47,041 nucleotides of DNA, from the NCBI GenBank assembly GCA_047615875.1, contig JBLHGU010000020.1, positions 1-47,041 of the forward strand. Reading direction: 5' to 3'. Shown one piece after another: positions 34,921 to 43,588 of the stretch. Below the pieces are notes generated by a model. The model worked only from the letters and a program-made list of their open reading frames with translations. It did no database searches and had not been told where the DNA came from. The stretch's first letter is position 1. Every line of letters starts with the position of its first letter. The stretch comes from JBLHGU01 sp047615875. GTDB taxonomy: Bacteria > Pseudomonadota > Gammaproteobacteria > Arenicellales > CAJQKF01. The position numbers and the translations under genes are program-made.

Positions 34921-35580
34921 ATGTCCAATTATGTTATCAGTGGTGCCGGTCGTGGTATCGGTCTTGAATTGTGTCGTCAGCTAAGTAAACGAGGCGAATC
35001 TGTTATTGCACTTTGTCGCCAAAGCAATTCGGATCTGGTTGAACTGGGTGTTCGCACCATAGAGGGAATAGATGTAACTTCTGATGAAAGCATGGGGAAG
35101 CTTGCCAGCGAACTGGAGGGTGTTAGTGTAGATGTGCTGATAAATAACGCCGGCGTTTTGAATCGCGAAACTCTGGATGACCTGAACTTTGATTCCATCA
35201 GACAACAATTCGAAATTAACAGTCTGGGCCCACTACGATTATCCAGCACAGTTCTACCCCGATTAGGAGAAGGTGGCAAAATCGCCATCGTAACCAGTCG
35301 CATGGGCTCCATTACCGATAATGGTTCTGGTAGTCGCTATGGTTATCGCGCATCTAAAGCTGCGGTTAATATTATTGGTGTCAGCCTGGCCCGCGATTTG
35401 GAAAGTCAGGGTATCTCTGTGGCTCTGTTACACCCTGGCATGGTATCCACAGATATGACGGGGCATAGTGGTATTGATGTCAGCGAAGCCGCATCAGGAT
35501 TAATTGCCCGCATTGACGGTCTGAACATTGCCAATAGCGGCACCTTTTGGCATGCCAATGGTGAAGTTTTGCCCTGGTAG
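34921..35580 (+). CDS. Short-chain dehydrogenase/reductase
   Basis: NAD(P)-dependent oxidoreductase of the classical SDR family, 219 residues. It shows the nucleotide-binding SGAGRGIGLEL at the start, NNAGV near 77, the catalytic serine in VTSRMGS, and the YxxxK pair in YGYRASKAA. GGAAAAAG lies just before ATG 34921. It belongs to the short group related to CsgA/carbonyl-reductase-like proteins, whose substrates are rarely known. It is a monocistronic gene by spacing. Confidence 0.88.
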   Translation: MSNYVISGAGRGIGLELCRQLSKRGESVIALCRQSNSDLVELGVRTIEGIDVTSDESMGKLASELEGVSVDVLINNAGVLNRETLDDLNFDSIRQQFEINSLGPLRLSSTVLPRLGEGGKIAIVTSRMGSITDNGSGSRYGYRASKAAVNIIGVSLARDLESQGISVALLHPGMVSTDMTGHSGIDVSEAASGLIARIDGLNIANSGTFWHANGEVLPW

Positions 35581-35716
35581 GGAATTTTCCCAATGCTCGA
35601 GAGTTGACCTTTATAACTGATTGATTGTGCAGCATCCTAAATTAGCTTCAGCCCCTCACAATTAGAAGCCAAAATTCGGTATGATTCTTTCTCAACCTGG
35701 ATAAGGAATAAAGGAT

Positions 35717-36190
35717 ATGGTAAATAAAAATTCAGCTAAAGGGTTTCGTTTGCGCATAAGTTGGTTATTTACGCTGGTATTTTTCTCTAACATGGCCTTT
35801 GCCGAAGCAATAAACACCAATAGCAGCGGCGTGGTTTTAAATGGCTATGATGTAGTAGCCTATTTCAGTGGTGAAGCCAAACCAGGCAATCGATCAAATG
35901 TACACACTACTGAACATGGCACAATGTGGTTCGCCTCTAATGAAAACCGTGAGAAGTTTATTGCCAACCCAGAGAGATATCTGCCCGCTTTTTCTGGTTA
36001 TTGTGCCTTCGGCGTTCGCATGGGACGAAAATTACCCATTGATCCAGAGAGTTTCGTTGTTCACAACGAAACTCTCTATGTATTGTTAAATCGTGCTACA
36101 CGCCGAATGTTTCTGGACGACCTGGATCGAAATTTGGAAATAGCCCACCGACTCTGGCCTCAGGTTCAGCATCGGCCCCTTGAAGATTAA
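35717..36190 (+). CDS. Exported YHS-domain protein
   Basis: A 157-residue protein with an N-terminal Sec signal (SWLFTLVFFSNMAFA) and a YHS-family domain: LNGYDVVAYFSGEAKPG, MWFASNENREKFIANPERYL, AFSGYCAFGVRMGRKLPIDP, LYVLLN. YHS-type domains are thought to bind metals, often copper or heavy metals; here one conserved cysteine (G-Y-C-A) is seen. AAAGGA precedes ATG 35717. Its stop shares a base with the start of the GGDEF-EAL gene (TAATG), so the periplasmic protein and the membrane signalling enzyme are coexpressed and may form a sensing pair. Confidence 0.85.
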   Translation: MVNKNSAKGFRLRISWLFTLVFFSNMAFAEAINTNSSGVVLNGYDVVAYFSGEAKPGNRSNVHTTEHGTMWFASNENREKFIANPERYLPAFSGYCAFGVRMGRKLPIDPESFVVHNETLYVLLNRATRRMFLDDLDRNLEIAHRLWPQVQHRPLED

Positions 36191-38223
36191 TGATCAAATT
36201 TTCACTGAGTCAGCGATTTCAATTTCTGCTGATTTCCCTAAGCCTGCTGGCATTCCTTGCCACCATGCTCATTTTCGGCTGGAACCGTTATCAATCTGAC
36301 CTCGTAGAATTAACCCAAAAACTGGAATCCCAATCCAATATTATGTCGCTAATGCTGGCAGAGCCTATGGCCAGTAATGATATCAATCTGGTTAAATCAC
36401 TCACCTTATCGTTGATAACTGATAGGGATTTTTGTTTTGTCCAGGTCACTGATGCCGATGGCAATATCGTAGATTTATTCGGATCCCTGGACAATCTAGA
36501 GACCAAAAGTATCAGGGCCGCTACCATTAGCTTTGCTAACGAAAGCGGCCATCGTGTAGTCGGAAGTTTGTCCCTGGCTATTACTTTGAATCAATTGCAT
36601 AAAAGACATCTGGCCGATATTCAAACCCAGGTGGCTTTTTTTCTTACCCTGGTTATTTTGTTAGTGGCAATTTCCCACTACGCATTTCGTAAAACGGTTT
36701 CCAATCCACTCTATCGACTCAATCGATCTATTAGAGAGTACGAGGAGTTCGGTAAGCATCAATCAGTTGAGAGACTTCATGACGACGAACTGGGTCGTGT
36801 GATTAGTGCCTATAACACCATGCAGAATCGACAGGTCGAAATTCAGGAAACACTCAAAGCTTACCAACATGAACTGGAAGAACTGGTTGATCAACGCACC
36901 CGAGAACTCACTCACGAGGCCTGTCACGATTCTTTAACCGGGTTATTAAATCGTCGTGAATTCAAAAAGCAAATTACCAACCGATTTGAACAACGGGAAA
37001 AATCCAGACAATCTCTACTGCTGTGTTTCATAGATCTGGATCACTTCAAGATTGTTAATGACACTCACGGTCATAATGTAGGTGATCGTTTATTGTCAGA
37101 GTTTGCTGAAATTATGTCGGAGCTTTTTTTAGACCAGGCCATTGTAGGCAGGCTAGGAGGTGACGAATTCGGATTACTGATTCATGAAAATAGCAGGCAG
37201 GGTGCTCTGTCATTGTGCGACGCTTTTATAAATCGTGTCTCTTCCCACCATTTCAAACATGGGGACAGGATCTTTCACACGTCCATGAGCATTGGCGCGG
37301 TAGTGCTCGATAATAGTGTGGACTCCATCGATGAAGCGCTACGTAACGCTGACGAGTGCTGTTATATCGCCAAGGAGCGCGGCCGTAATCGTCTTCACCT
37401 TTATTCCAAAAATGATTTTTATCTATCGCGTCGAAACCAGAACCTGCGCTGGGTATCATTGATTAACGATGCTTTGGACTATGACCAGATGGAAGCCTGG
37501 TGGCAGCCTATTTGTGCAAGTCAAAACCTGACCGAAATTGAGTGGGTAGAGATTCTCGCACGCTACCGGGACAAAAATGGGGTAATTCATACCGCAGCTA
37601 AGTTTCTCTCACCGCTTGAACAATTTGGTGTAACAACCAAGTTGGATTTGTGGATATTAGAGGCCACACTAAAGTGGATTAGCAAACTTGAGATAACTCG
37701 TCCCAAAGCGCCTTTATGTTCGGTTAATATTTCTGGTCGAAGTATCGGAGAGCCAGAGTTCCTTGATCGTTGCTTACAATTGGTGAATCAGTTTCCGGCT
37801 TGTAAAGGCAAACTGTGTTTCGAGATAACGGAAACTTTCGCTATTTTGAACTTTGAGGTTGCAAGGGATTTTATTCGCAAGCTCTCTGAAAAAGGTCACA
37901 AATTTGCATTGGATGATTTTGGTAGTGGGCTAAGTTCTTTTGCGTATCTCAGAGAGTTGGAAGTGAATTACCTGAAAATTGATGGCCGCTTTATTCGTAA
38001 TATTATTGATAACGAGGTTGATCAAAAAATGGTTTCTTCTATGGCGGAAATTGCCCATAGTCTGAATTTAAAAACTGTCGCGGAATATGTGGAAAGCATA
38101 GAACAGGCTGAGAAATTACAACAGATAGGTATCGACTACTTGCAGGGAAATTATCTCGGTATAGTAAAACCACTGAGTGAATATATCCCGTCCCAGATTA
38201 TTCAAAACAGCATATCGGCCTGA
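36190..38223 (+). CDS. Membrane-bound diguanylate cyclase/phosphodiesterase (HAMP-GGDEF-EAL)
   Basis: Bifunctional c-di-GMP enzyme, 677 residues. It has a membrane segment at about 10-32, a periplasmic loop of some 110 residues, a second segment near 145-165, a HAMP linker (DELGRVISAYNTMQNRQ) and a coiled coil. GGDEF follows with the intact RLGGDEFGLL. The EAL domain shows E-I-L in place of EAL, but keeps the asparagine in SVNISGRS, FEITET, LDDFGSGLSSFAYL, YLKIDGRF, AEYVES and LQGNYLG. Both activities therefore look possible. The loop is too short for a large sensor, in line with a partner protein, the YHS protein it overlaps, acting as ligand receptor. Confidence 0.92.
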   Translation: MIKFSLSQRFQFLLISLSLLAFLATMLIFGWNRYQSDLVELTQKLESQSNIMSLMLAEPMASNDINLVKSLTLSLITDRDFCFVQVTDADGNIVDLFGSLDNLETKSIRAATISFANESGHRVVGSLSLAITLNQLHKRHLADIQTQVAFFLTLVILLVAISHYAFRKTVSNPLYRLNRSIREYEEFGKHQSVERLHDDELGRVISAYNTMQNRQVEIQETLKAYQHELEELVDQRTRELTHEACHDSLTGLLNRREFKKQITNRFEQREKSRQSLLLCFIDLDHFKIVNDTHGHNVGDRLLSEFAEIMSELFLDQAIVGRLGGDEFGLLIHENSRQGALSLCDAFINRVSSHHFKHGDRIFHTSMSIGAVVLDNSVDSIDEALRNADECCYIAKERGRNRLHLYSKNDFYLSRRNQNLRWVSLINDALDYDQMEAWWQPICASQNLTEIEWVEILARYRDKNGVIHTAAKFLSPLEQFGVTTKLDLWILEATLKWISKLEITRPKAPLCSVNISGRSIGEPEFLDRCLQLVNQFPACKGKLCFEITETFAILNFEVARDFIRKLSEKGHKFALDDFGSGLSSFAYLRELEVNYLKIDGRFIRNIIDNEVDQKMVSSMAEIAHSLNLKTVAEYVESIEQAEKLQQIGIDYLQGNYLGIVKPLSEYIPSQIIQNSISA

Positions 38224-38227
38224 ATTT

Positions 38228-38869
38228 ATGTACCTGCCAAAATATTTCGAAGAGTCAAACCCACAAGCCATTGCAAACCTGATACTTGATTACCCATTAG
38301 GCACCTGGATCTGCGTAGTTGATGGCAATCTAGTTGCCAATCATGTGCCTTTCTTATTCGACCCTGATTCTGCAGAAAACGGAATTTTGTCCTGTCATCT
38401 GGCAAAACCAAATCCGTTGTGGAAAGTACTTTCAGAAGAAACGGAAAACCTGATTACCTTTCAGGGTCCCAATGGATACGTCACACCATCGTGGTATCCA
38501 ACAAAAAAACAAACTGGTCAGGTTGTACCGACCTGGAATTACATTGTGGTGCATATTTATGGCACCGCGAAAATCATTCAGGACCGTCAGTGGTTAAAGG
38601 ACCATGTAACCAAACAAACAAATTTAAGAGAAAAAACCCAGACCGTACCATGGTCTGTCAGTGATGCGCCAGAGGAATACATTGAGAAAATGTTGTGCGG
38701 CATTGTTGGTATTGAAATTACCGTTTCTCGCATTCTTGGCAAAACCAAACTAAGCCAGAATAAAAATCGTTCTGATCAGCTTGGTGTTGCGGAGGGCCTG
38801 CTAGCTCTCGATGGAGAATCAATGCTGGAAATGGGCAACCGGATAGGCCAGGGGCTTAAAAATGACTAA
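38228..38869 (+). CDS. PaiB-family FMN-binding-fold protein
   Basis: Split-barrel protein of the PaiB/protease-synthase regulator family, 213 residues. Marks: the start M-Y-L-P-K-Y-F, GTWICVVDGNLVANHVPFL, GILSCHLAKPNPLWK, FQGPNGYVTPSWYPTK, VVPTWNYIVVHIYG, and the C-terminal GIVGIEITVSRILGKTKLSQN. The longer frame back to 38177 lies inside the GGDEF-EAL gene; ATG 38228 is the family start and is 4 bases after that stop. PaiB acts as a regulator in Bacillus, in other bacteria a flavin or heme role is suspected. Its tail overlaps the convergent gene by 14 bases. Confidence 0.9.
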   Translation: MYLPKYFEESNPQAIANLILDYPLGTWICVVDGNLVANHVPFLFDPDSAENGILSCHLAKPNPLWKVLSEETENLITFQGPNGYVTPSWYPTKKQTGQVVPTWNYIVVHIYGTAKIIQDRQWLKDHVTKQTNLREKTQTVPWSVSDAPEEYIEKMLCGIVGIEITVSRILGKTKLSQNKNRSDQLGVAEGLLALDGESMLEMGNRIGQGLKND

Positions 38870-39317
38870 TATTCTGGCTCTTGGAATAAGTAAGATCCAA
38901 TGTCGTTAAGCGCAAACGACTGGATAGGAAGCGCGCCAATTCCCTGTAAAAATGTACTGCCAGGGGCATATGACTGTCCAGCATCGTGCGAAGGTCGGTA
39001 TACTTTAACTCCACTAAATCTGATTCTGTAGAGGAGGTGGCAGTACCCGATCGAGGTTGATTATCGAGAAATGCGATTTCACCGAAATGACTGCCCGTAG
39101 CCAATGTGGCGACATCTACCCGCGATTTATCAGATAATTCCTGCTCAATGTTAACAATTCCGTGCTGAATAATATAAATTGATTCAGCCGGTGTACCTTG
39201 GCCAAAAATTTTCTGCCCGGCTGCATAATGATTAATAGAAGTAATTTCGCTGATAAGAGCCAGTGACTCCTGATCCAGTTGTCTGAATAAGTACAGGTTT
39301 TGTAATAATTCATGCAT
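38856..39317 (-). CDS. Stand-alone cyclic-nucleotide-binding domain protein
   Basis: A 153-residue CAP-type effector domain without a helix-turn-helix. It shows FRQLDQESLALISEI, AGQKIFGQGTPAESIYIIQHG, and the phosphate-binding cassette GSHFGEIAFLDNQPRSGTA with the conserved Glu and Arg, so it may bind cAMP or c-di-GMP. It ends with a long helix (FYRELARFLSSRLRLTTLDL). With no output domain it probably works by contact with another protein. It lies tail-to-tail with the PaiB-like gene. Confidence 0.85.
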   Translation of the reverse strand: MHELLQNLYLFRQLDQESLALISEITSINHYAAGQKIFGQGTPAESIYIIQHGIVNIEQELSDKSRVDVATLATGSHFGEIAFLDNQPRSGTATSSTESDLVELKYTDLRTMLDSHMPLAVHFYRELARFLSSRLRLTTLDLTYSKSQNISHF

Positions 39318-39517
39318 AAGGTTACCTGGCCCAAATAATTGTAGTTAATAGTAAATTTCTTTAAATCTGTTATTCAGATTTCTCTTGCTTCCAACCAAAA
39401 CGCAAAAGTTAGCTCAATAGAACATTACTACATTAGCAATGCGGGTTAAATACCTTGATTGCCTGACAGTAGTTAACAACTAGTTGTGGAATTATAGCTC
39501 TAACTCTAAAAATTGTA

Positions 39518-39672
39518 TTAGTCGATGTCATAAACATACAATCGTGCCTCCTTATCGCTAACCACATATAAGCAACTTGCATCTAAATCCAGAGTAATTC
39601 CTTCAACTTTAATAATCAGGCGGGATTCGTCGTTTTTTTGAGGGAAACTCTACTGTAGTCTGTATCAGTCAT
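39518..39672 (-). pseudogene. Short remnant with beta-propeller-like motif, frameshift at a poly-A run
   Basis: On the minus strand an ATG at 39672 opens M-T-D-T-D-Y-S-R-V-S-L-K-K; at a run of seven A the frame must shift by one to go on as N-D-E-S-R-L and then IIKVEGITLDLDASCLYVVS, DKEARLYVYDID and stop. The EGITLD...LYVVSD..RLYVYD pattern resembles a blade of SdiA-regulated or phytase-like beta-propellers. It is far too short for a whole protein. The rest of the gap from mnmE to 39317 (about 380 bases) holds no other recognisable feature. Confidence 0.4.
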
Positions 39673-39699
39673 TTTCTATTACTAGAGTACACGCCCAAA

Positions 39700-41034
39700 T
39701 TATTTGCCAATACAAAATGAACCGAAAATTTTCCCTAGCAATTCATCACTGGTCGTTTGTCCTGTAATTTCACCCAGAGACCGATGGCATAACTTTAAAT
39801 CTTCTGCCACCAGTTCTCCATAGCCGTATTTAAGCTGTTGGAGTGCGGACTTGAGATGTTTCAGGGCAATTTGCATGGCAATCAAATGTCGGCTGCGGGC
39901 CAGGTGAACATTCTCTTCTCCTGCTTCCTGCAGTGCGAATTTCGAAAGATAGTCTTCTAATAAATTAATGCCGAGACCCGTTTTAGCCGACACCCAAAGA
40001 TGAGAGGCTTTCTGTGGCAAGGTATATGCTTTGTCATTAGATACATCAATCTTATTATGAATATATAACACCGTTGCATGCTCAAGATCGGTGAATTCTT
40101 CTTCCGGGTTAACTTGTAGATTACTATCATCAAGTACGACGAGAACCAGATCTGCGGCGTCTATTTCCTGGTGCGCTCGACGAATCCCTTCTTGCTCCAA
40201 GGAATCTGCATTACTACGTATACCTGCTGTATCTACCAGTCTAAGTTGGACACCGCCAATATCGATATGTTCGTCTATGGTGTCCCTGGTTGTACCCGGG
40301 ATGTCACTAACGATTGCCCGGGACTTTCCACTTAGAGCATTAAGCAGGCTCGACTTGCCAACATTGGGTGCACCGGTCAATACCACATTAAGATTGTTTC
40401 TAAGCAGATGGCCACGTTCTGATCTTTGTAATAGCAGTTGCAGGTTAGTTACCGCATTGTGGCAACGATTGTGTAAATCTTTGTCGGCCAGAAAATCAAT
40501 TTCTTCATCGGGAAAGTCGATGGCAGCTTCAACAAACAAGCGTAGATTCTCTACCTGATTTACCGAGTTTTGAATGGCGTTGGAAAATTCACCCTGCAGT
40601 GCTTTAACAGCCAGACGGGCAGCACTTTGTGAACCACTTTCAATAAGATCCGCTATTGCTTCTGCCTGGATCAGGTCCAGCTTCTCATTTAGAAAGGCGC
40701 GTTCGGAAAATTCCCCTGGCCTGGCGAGTCTGGCTCCTGCCTCAAGCACAGCATCCAGTAGCAACTGCATGACCACTCGACCGCCGTGGCCCTGCAGCTC
40801 CAAAATATTTTCCCCGGTAAAAGAATTGGGCGCAGGAAAGTAGAGAATAATACCCTGATCAATAATGGTCTGATCCGGGGCTTTAAAGTTTCTAAAGGTT
40901 GCCAGGCGAGGTTTAGGCAAGTTTCCTGCTATTTTCTGGCAGATATTTGCAATATCTTTGCCCGATACCCGAATAATTCCAACCCCTCCAATTCCAGGAG
41001 GGGTGGCAATAGCAGCAATAGTATCAGTGGTCAT
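39700..41034 (-). CDS. mnmE: tRNA modification GTPase MnmE
   Basis: With MnmG it builds the 5-carboxymethylaminomethyl (or taurino-like) group on wobble uridine 34. N-terminal folate-binding part starts DTIAAIATPPGIGGVGIIRV, central helical part has GEFSERAFLNEKLDLIQAEA, and the G domain has GAPNVGKSSLLNAL, SDIPGTTRDTI and DTAGI. The C-terminal end is F-C-I-G-K with the essential cysteine. It has 444 residues, normal. It lies 65 bases downstream of yidC on the same strand, the standard gammaproteobacterial order. mnmG is not in the window. Confidence 0.96.
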   Translation of the reverse strand: MTTDTIAAIATPPGIGGVGIIRVSGKDIANICQKIAGNLPKPRLATFRNFKAPDQTIIDQGIILYFPAPNSFTGENILELQGHGGRVVMQLLLDAVLEAGARLARPGEFSERAFLNEKLDLIQAEAIADLIESGSQSAARLAVKALQGEFSNAIQNSVNQVENLRLFVEAAIDFPDEEIDFLADKDLHNRCHNAVTNLQLLLQRSERGHLLRNNLNVVLTGAPNVGKSSLLNALSGKSRAIVSDIPGTTRDTIDEHIDIGGVQLRLVDTAGIRSNADSLEQEGIRRAHQEIDAADLVLVVLDDSNLQVNPEEEFTDLEHATVLYIHNKIDVSNDKAYTLPQKASHLWVSAKTGLGINLLEDYLSKFALQEAGEENVHLARSRHLIAMQIALKHLKSALQQLKYGYGELVAEDLKLCHRSLGEITGQTTSDELLGKIFGSFCIGK

Positions 41035-41099
41035 GGTAATAGCTTACCGTGAACTGACCCCAGAAAAAATAGCTTTGGCCGGTTATTGTGACAATCAAA

Positions 41100-42797
41100 T
41101 CAGGTGCTGGATGCCTGCAACTTATTTATAATGAACCATTGCTGAGCAATAGACAGTACGTTGTTAACTACCCAGTACAGTACCAGTCCAGAAGGGAAAA
41201 ACAGGAAGAAAATAGTAAACACAAAAGGCAGTGCCATCATTATCTTCTGTTGCAAATCATCCATGGGAGCAGGATTAAGCTTCTGCTGCACGAACATGGA
41301 GATACCCATCAGGACCGGAAGGATATAATACGGATCTTTTACAGACAGATCAGCCAACCAGAACCAGTTGGCCTGTCGCAGCTCTACACTCTCCAGCAAG
41401 GTCCAATAGAGAGCGATAAAAACTGGAATTTGTACCAAAATAGGTAAACAGCCACCTAATGGATTGATCTTTTCCTTTTTATAAATCTCCATCATGGCCT
41501 GCTGAAATTTCTGACGGTCATCGCCGTAACGTTCTTTCAGCGTCTTGAGTCGCGGCTGTAGATTTTTCATCTTGGCCATGGACTTATAGCTGGCTGCAGA
41601 CAGCGGGAAAAACACCAGTTTGATAATCATAGTGAGAAAAATAATCGCCCAACCCCAATTGGCGACTATATTATTGATCTCATTCAGCAACCAGAATAAT
41701 GGTGAGGCAATAATTGTCAGCCAACCATAATCTACCGTAAGTTTAAGGCCTTCCGCTCCGGTCAAATCTAGTCTGTTCTGCTCTTTTGGCCCAATAAACA
41801 GACGGTTTTTAACTTCACCGATCTGACCAACACCGATATTAACAGGCGTTAAGGTCTTATAGCCTATGCGATAAAGTGGCGCTGTTGTAGCATTGGCAAC
41901 GCTGGAATAAAGCTCGTAAGGACCAGGATCCTCTGGTAACCAGGCACCAACAAAATAATGCTGCAGCATGGCAACCCAACCAGTTTCCGTACGGCGTTTT
42001 AAATTTCCATCCTGCATGTCAGAAAAATCATATTTCTCATAATGCTCTTCCGGGGTAAAAATTGCCCCGCCCTTGTAGCTCGGTAAACGACCAAGAAAGC
42101 CTAAACTACTGTCATCGGACACCTGAGTTCGAGCAAACTGGGAGTACTGATAGCCAGTCCAGTCCAAATTACTCAGATTGTTAACCTTGAAAGCTATATC
42201 TATCTCATAGCTATCACGATGAAATGTATATTGTTTGCTGTACTCGATACCATCTTCGGCTAACCAGTTGAACACAACTTCCAGAGTACTGTCTCCTTCA
42301 CTTAAGCTGTATTCGCTTTTAGTCACCTGGTAGGCGGTTTTATGATTTGGGAAATCGTGATCACGGCCGAGCAAACCCGATTCGCCAACAAAAACATCTG
42401 GTTGGGTTTGTGACATCAAATCCAGATAATTGTCGCGGTCATCGACTGTTACCGGGTATTTTTTAAGTCGAACTCTTTTTATATCTGCACCGATTATACT
42501 GATAGATACTCTTAATAAGTCGGTATCTACGGTTATCGTGTCAGATTCAGGAATCCCTTCTTCCGCTGATTCAACACCCGGTGCACTGGGTAGAGCAGAT
42601 GCTTGGGTAGCCTGGGTTACTGGTGCATCCGGAACACTGCCATCATCAATGGCTGGCGTAGAAGGGGAGCTGCCAGTCTGCGACTGTTGTTGTCCGACAG
42701 GGACAGTCGGCGCACTATATTCTAGCCATGATTGCCACAGTAGCATCAGCACAAGGCCAAGGGCTACATAAAGAATCAGTTTCTGGGTTTCCATCAT
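41100..42797 (-). CDS. yidC: Membrane protein insertase YidC
   Basis: Inserts and folds inner-membrane proteins with or without the Sec translocon. It has the N-terminal anchor (LILYVALGLVLMLLWQSWL), a low-complexity Gln/Ser/Pro/Ala linker, the large periplasmic beta-supersandwich (FTPEEHYEKYDFSDMQDG), and the conserved C-terminal five-helix core (NWGWAIIFLTMIIKLVFFPL, MKNLQPRLKTLKERYGDD, NPLGGCLPILVQIPVFIALY, GLVLYWVVNNVLSIAQQWF). It has 565 residues. Its ATG overlaps the yidD stop (ATGA). Confidence 0.96.
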   Translation of the reverse strand: MMETQKLILYVALGLVLMLLWQSWLEYSAPTVPVGQQQSQTGSSPSTPAIDDGSVPDAPVTQATQASALPSAPGVESAEEGIPESDTITVDTDLLRVSISIIGADIKRVRLKKYPVTVDDRDNYLDLMSQTQPDVFVGESGLLGRDHDFPNHKTAYQVTKSEYSLSEGDSTLEVVFNWLAEDGIEYSKQYTFHRDSYEIDIAFKVNNLSNLDWTGYQYSQFARTQVSDDSSLGFLGRLPSYKGGAIFTPEEHYEKYDFSDMQDGNLKRRTETGWVAMLQHYFVGAWLPEDPGPYELYSSVANATTAPLYRIGYKTLTPVNIGVGQIGEVKNRLFIGPKEQNRLDLTGAEGLKLTVDYGWLTIIASPLFWLLNEINNIVANWGWAIIFLTMIIKLVFFPLSAASYKSMAKMKNLQPRLKTLKERYGDDRQKFQQAMMEIYKKEKINPLGGCLPILVQIPVFIALYWTLLESVELRQANWFWLADLSVKDPYYILPVLMGISMFVQQKLNPAPMDDLQQKIMMALPFVFTIFFLFFPSGLVLYWVVNNVLSIAQQWFIINKLQASST

Positions 42798-43027
42798 GTT
42801 GGTAATTTCTCAGACGCGTCGGGCACCGGATCACAACCACCGGGGTGCCAGGGATGACATTTCGCAATGCGCTTGATGGCTAGCCAGCCACCTTTTGCCG
42901 CACCATAGCGTTCAATTGCCTCTATGGCATATTCGGAGCAAGAAGGATAAAAACGACAACGCGGGCCCAAAAGCGGGCTAATTATAAGCTGGTAGCCACG
43001 CAATAATATCAGGCAGAAGGTCTGCAT
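42794..43027 (-). CDS. yidD: Membrane protein insertion efficiency factor YidD
   Basis: Small amphipathic protein, 77 residues, that helps YidC-dependent insertion. The family hallmark PRCRFYPSCSEYAIEAIERY is followed by GGWLAIKRIAKCHPWHPGGCDP, with the three conserved cysteines. It overlaps rnpA at its start (19 bases) and yidC at its end (4 bases), so rnpA, yidD and yidC are translated as a coupled set. Confidence 0.95.
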   Translation of the reverse strand: MQTFCLILLRGYQLIISPLLGPRCRFYPSCSEYAIEAIERYGAAKGGWLAIKRIAKCHPWHPGGCDPVPDASEKLPT

Positions 43028-43374
43028 CGTTTTTCAGCCCGTGAGAACAACTGAGTCAGCATTTTAACGACGTCCTGATTGGTAAGTTCAGCACAACCCG
43101 GATATGCAGTGAAAACCAGATCCATACCAGGTAGACGCTGCTGATTGTGCCGGAAAAACTCCCGCACCAGACGTTTGATTCGGTTTCGTTGAACCGCCCT
43201 TTTGGATACCCGCTTGGAAACGGTTATTCCCAATCTGGAAGATACTTGCTGGTTTTCAGCCAGGTGTAAACTGCCCGTGTGGGTGCCTATCTTGTTACGT
43301 TGTTGAAATACGCGCCGAAATTCGGCGCTGGCTAGCAGCCTTCTGGCTTTGCTAAAGGACAGGATAACTGTCAG
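43009..43374 (-). CDS. rnpA: Ribonuclease P protein component, non-standard start codon
   Basis: Protein subunit of RNase P, which matures tRNA 5' ends. The frame reads F-S-K-A-R-R-L-L-A-S then EFRRVFQQRNKIG, the central LGITVSKRVSKRAVQRNRIK with the RNR motif, and LVREFFRHNQQRLPGMDLVF. All family parts lie between the rpmH stop and 43009. However, upstream of the conserved domain there is no ATG, GTG or TTG: the first is TTG at 43233, which would drop 40 essential residues. The frame is bounded by the rpmH TAA at 43381-43383. CTG at 43374 or 43362, or ATC at 43365, must be used; I give CTG 43374 (121 residues). The gene is surely real. Confidence 0.88.
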   Translation of the reverse strand: MTVILSFSKARRLLASAEFRRVFQQRNKIGTHTGSLHLAENQQVSSRLGITVSKRVSKRAVQRNRIKRLVREFFRHNQQRLPGMDLVFTAYPGCAELTNQDVVKMLTQLFSRAEKRCRPSA

Positions 43375-43380
43375 ATAACT

Positions 43381-43515
43381 TTAGGCGCTTAGACGGGCAC
43401 GGCCCTTAGCACGACGAGCATTAATAACAGCGCGACCACCACGGGTGCTCATTCTGGCGCGAAAACCATGGGTGCGTTTGCGCTTCAGTTCACTGGGTTG
43501 AAAGGTACGTTTCAT
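43381..43515 (-). CDS. rpmH: Ribosomal protein bL34
   Basis: The minus strand reads M-K-R-T-F-Q-P-S-E-L-K-R-K-R-T-H-G-F, then R-A-R-M-S-T-R-G-G-R-A-V-I-N-A-R-R-A-K-G-R, ending R-A-R-L-S-A and TAA: 44 residues, the canonical bL34 sequence and length. GGAC and an A-rich stretch precede the ATG. It leads the rpmH-rnpA-yidD-yidC(-mnmE) operon with a promoter at 43559-43588; rnpA begins immediately behind its stop. Confidence 0.97.
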   Translation of the reverse strand: MKRTFQPSELKRKRTHGFRARMSTRGGRAVINARRAKGRARLSA

Positions 43516-43558
43516 TTTGTAGTCCTGGACGGAGAATTCGGGCGATAAAAGGGGGCGG

Positions 43559-43588
43559 AATGTACTGTTTTTACTGGGTTTGTGTCAA
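43559..43588 (-). promoter_or_regulatory. Sigma-70 promoter of the rpmH operon
   Basis: On the minus strand TTGACA (43588-43583), an 18-base spacer, and TACATT (43564-43559) resemble a sigma-70 promoter, 43 bases before the rpmH start. No other candidate of this quality lies in the gap toward dnaA. Confidence 0.65.

Noticed and set aside
40091..40843. Plus-strand open frames opposite mnmE
   Set aside because: Serine/arginine-rich shadows of the well-conserved mnmE frame.
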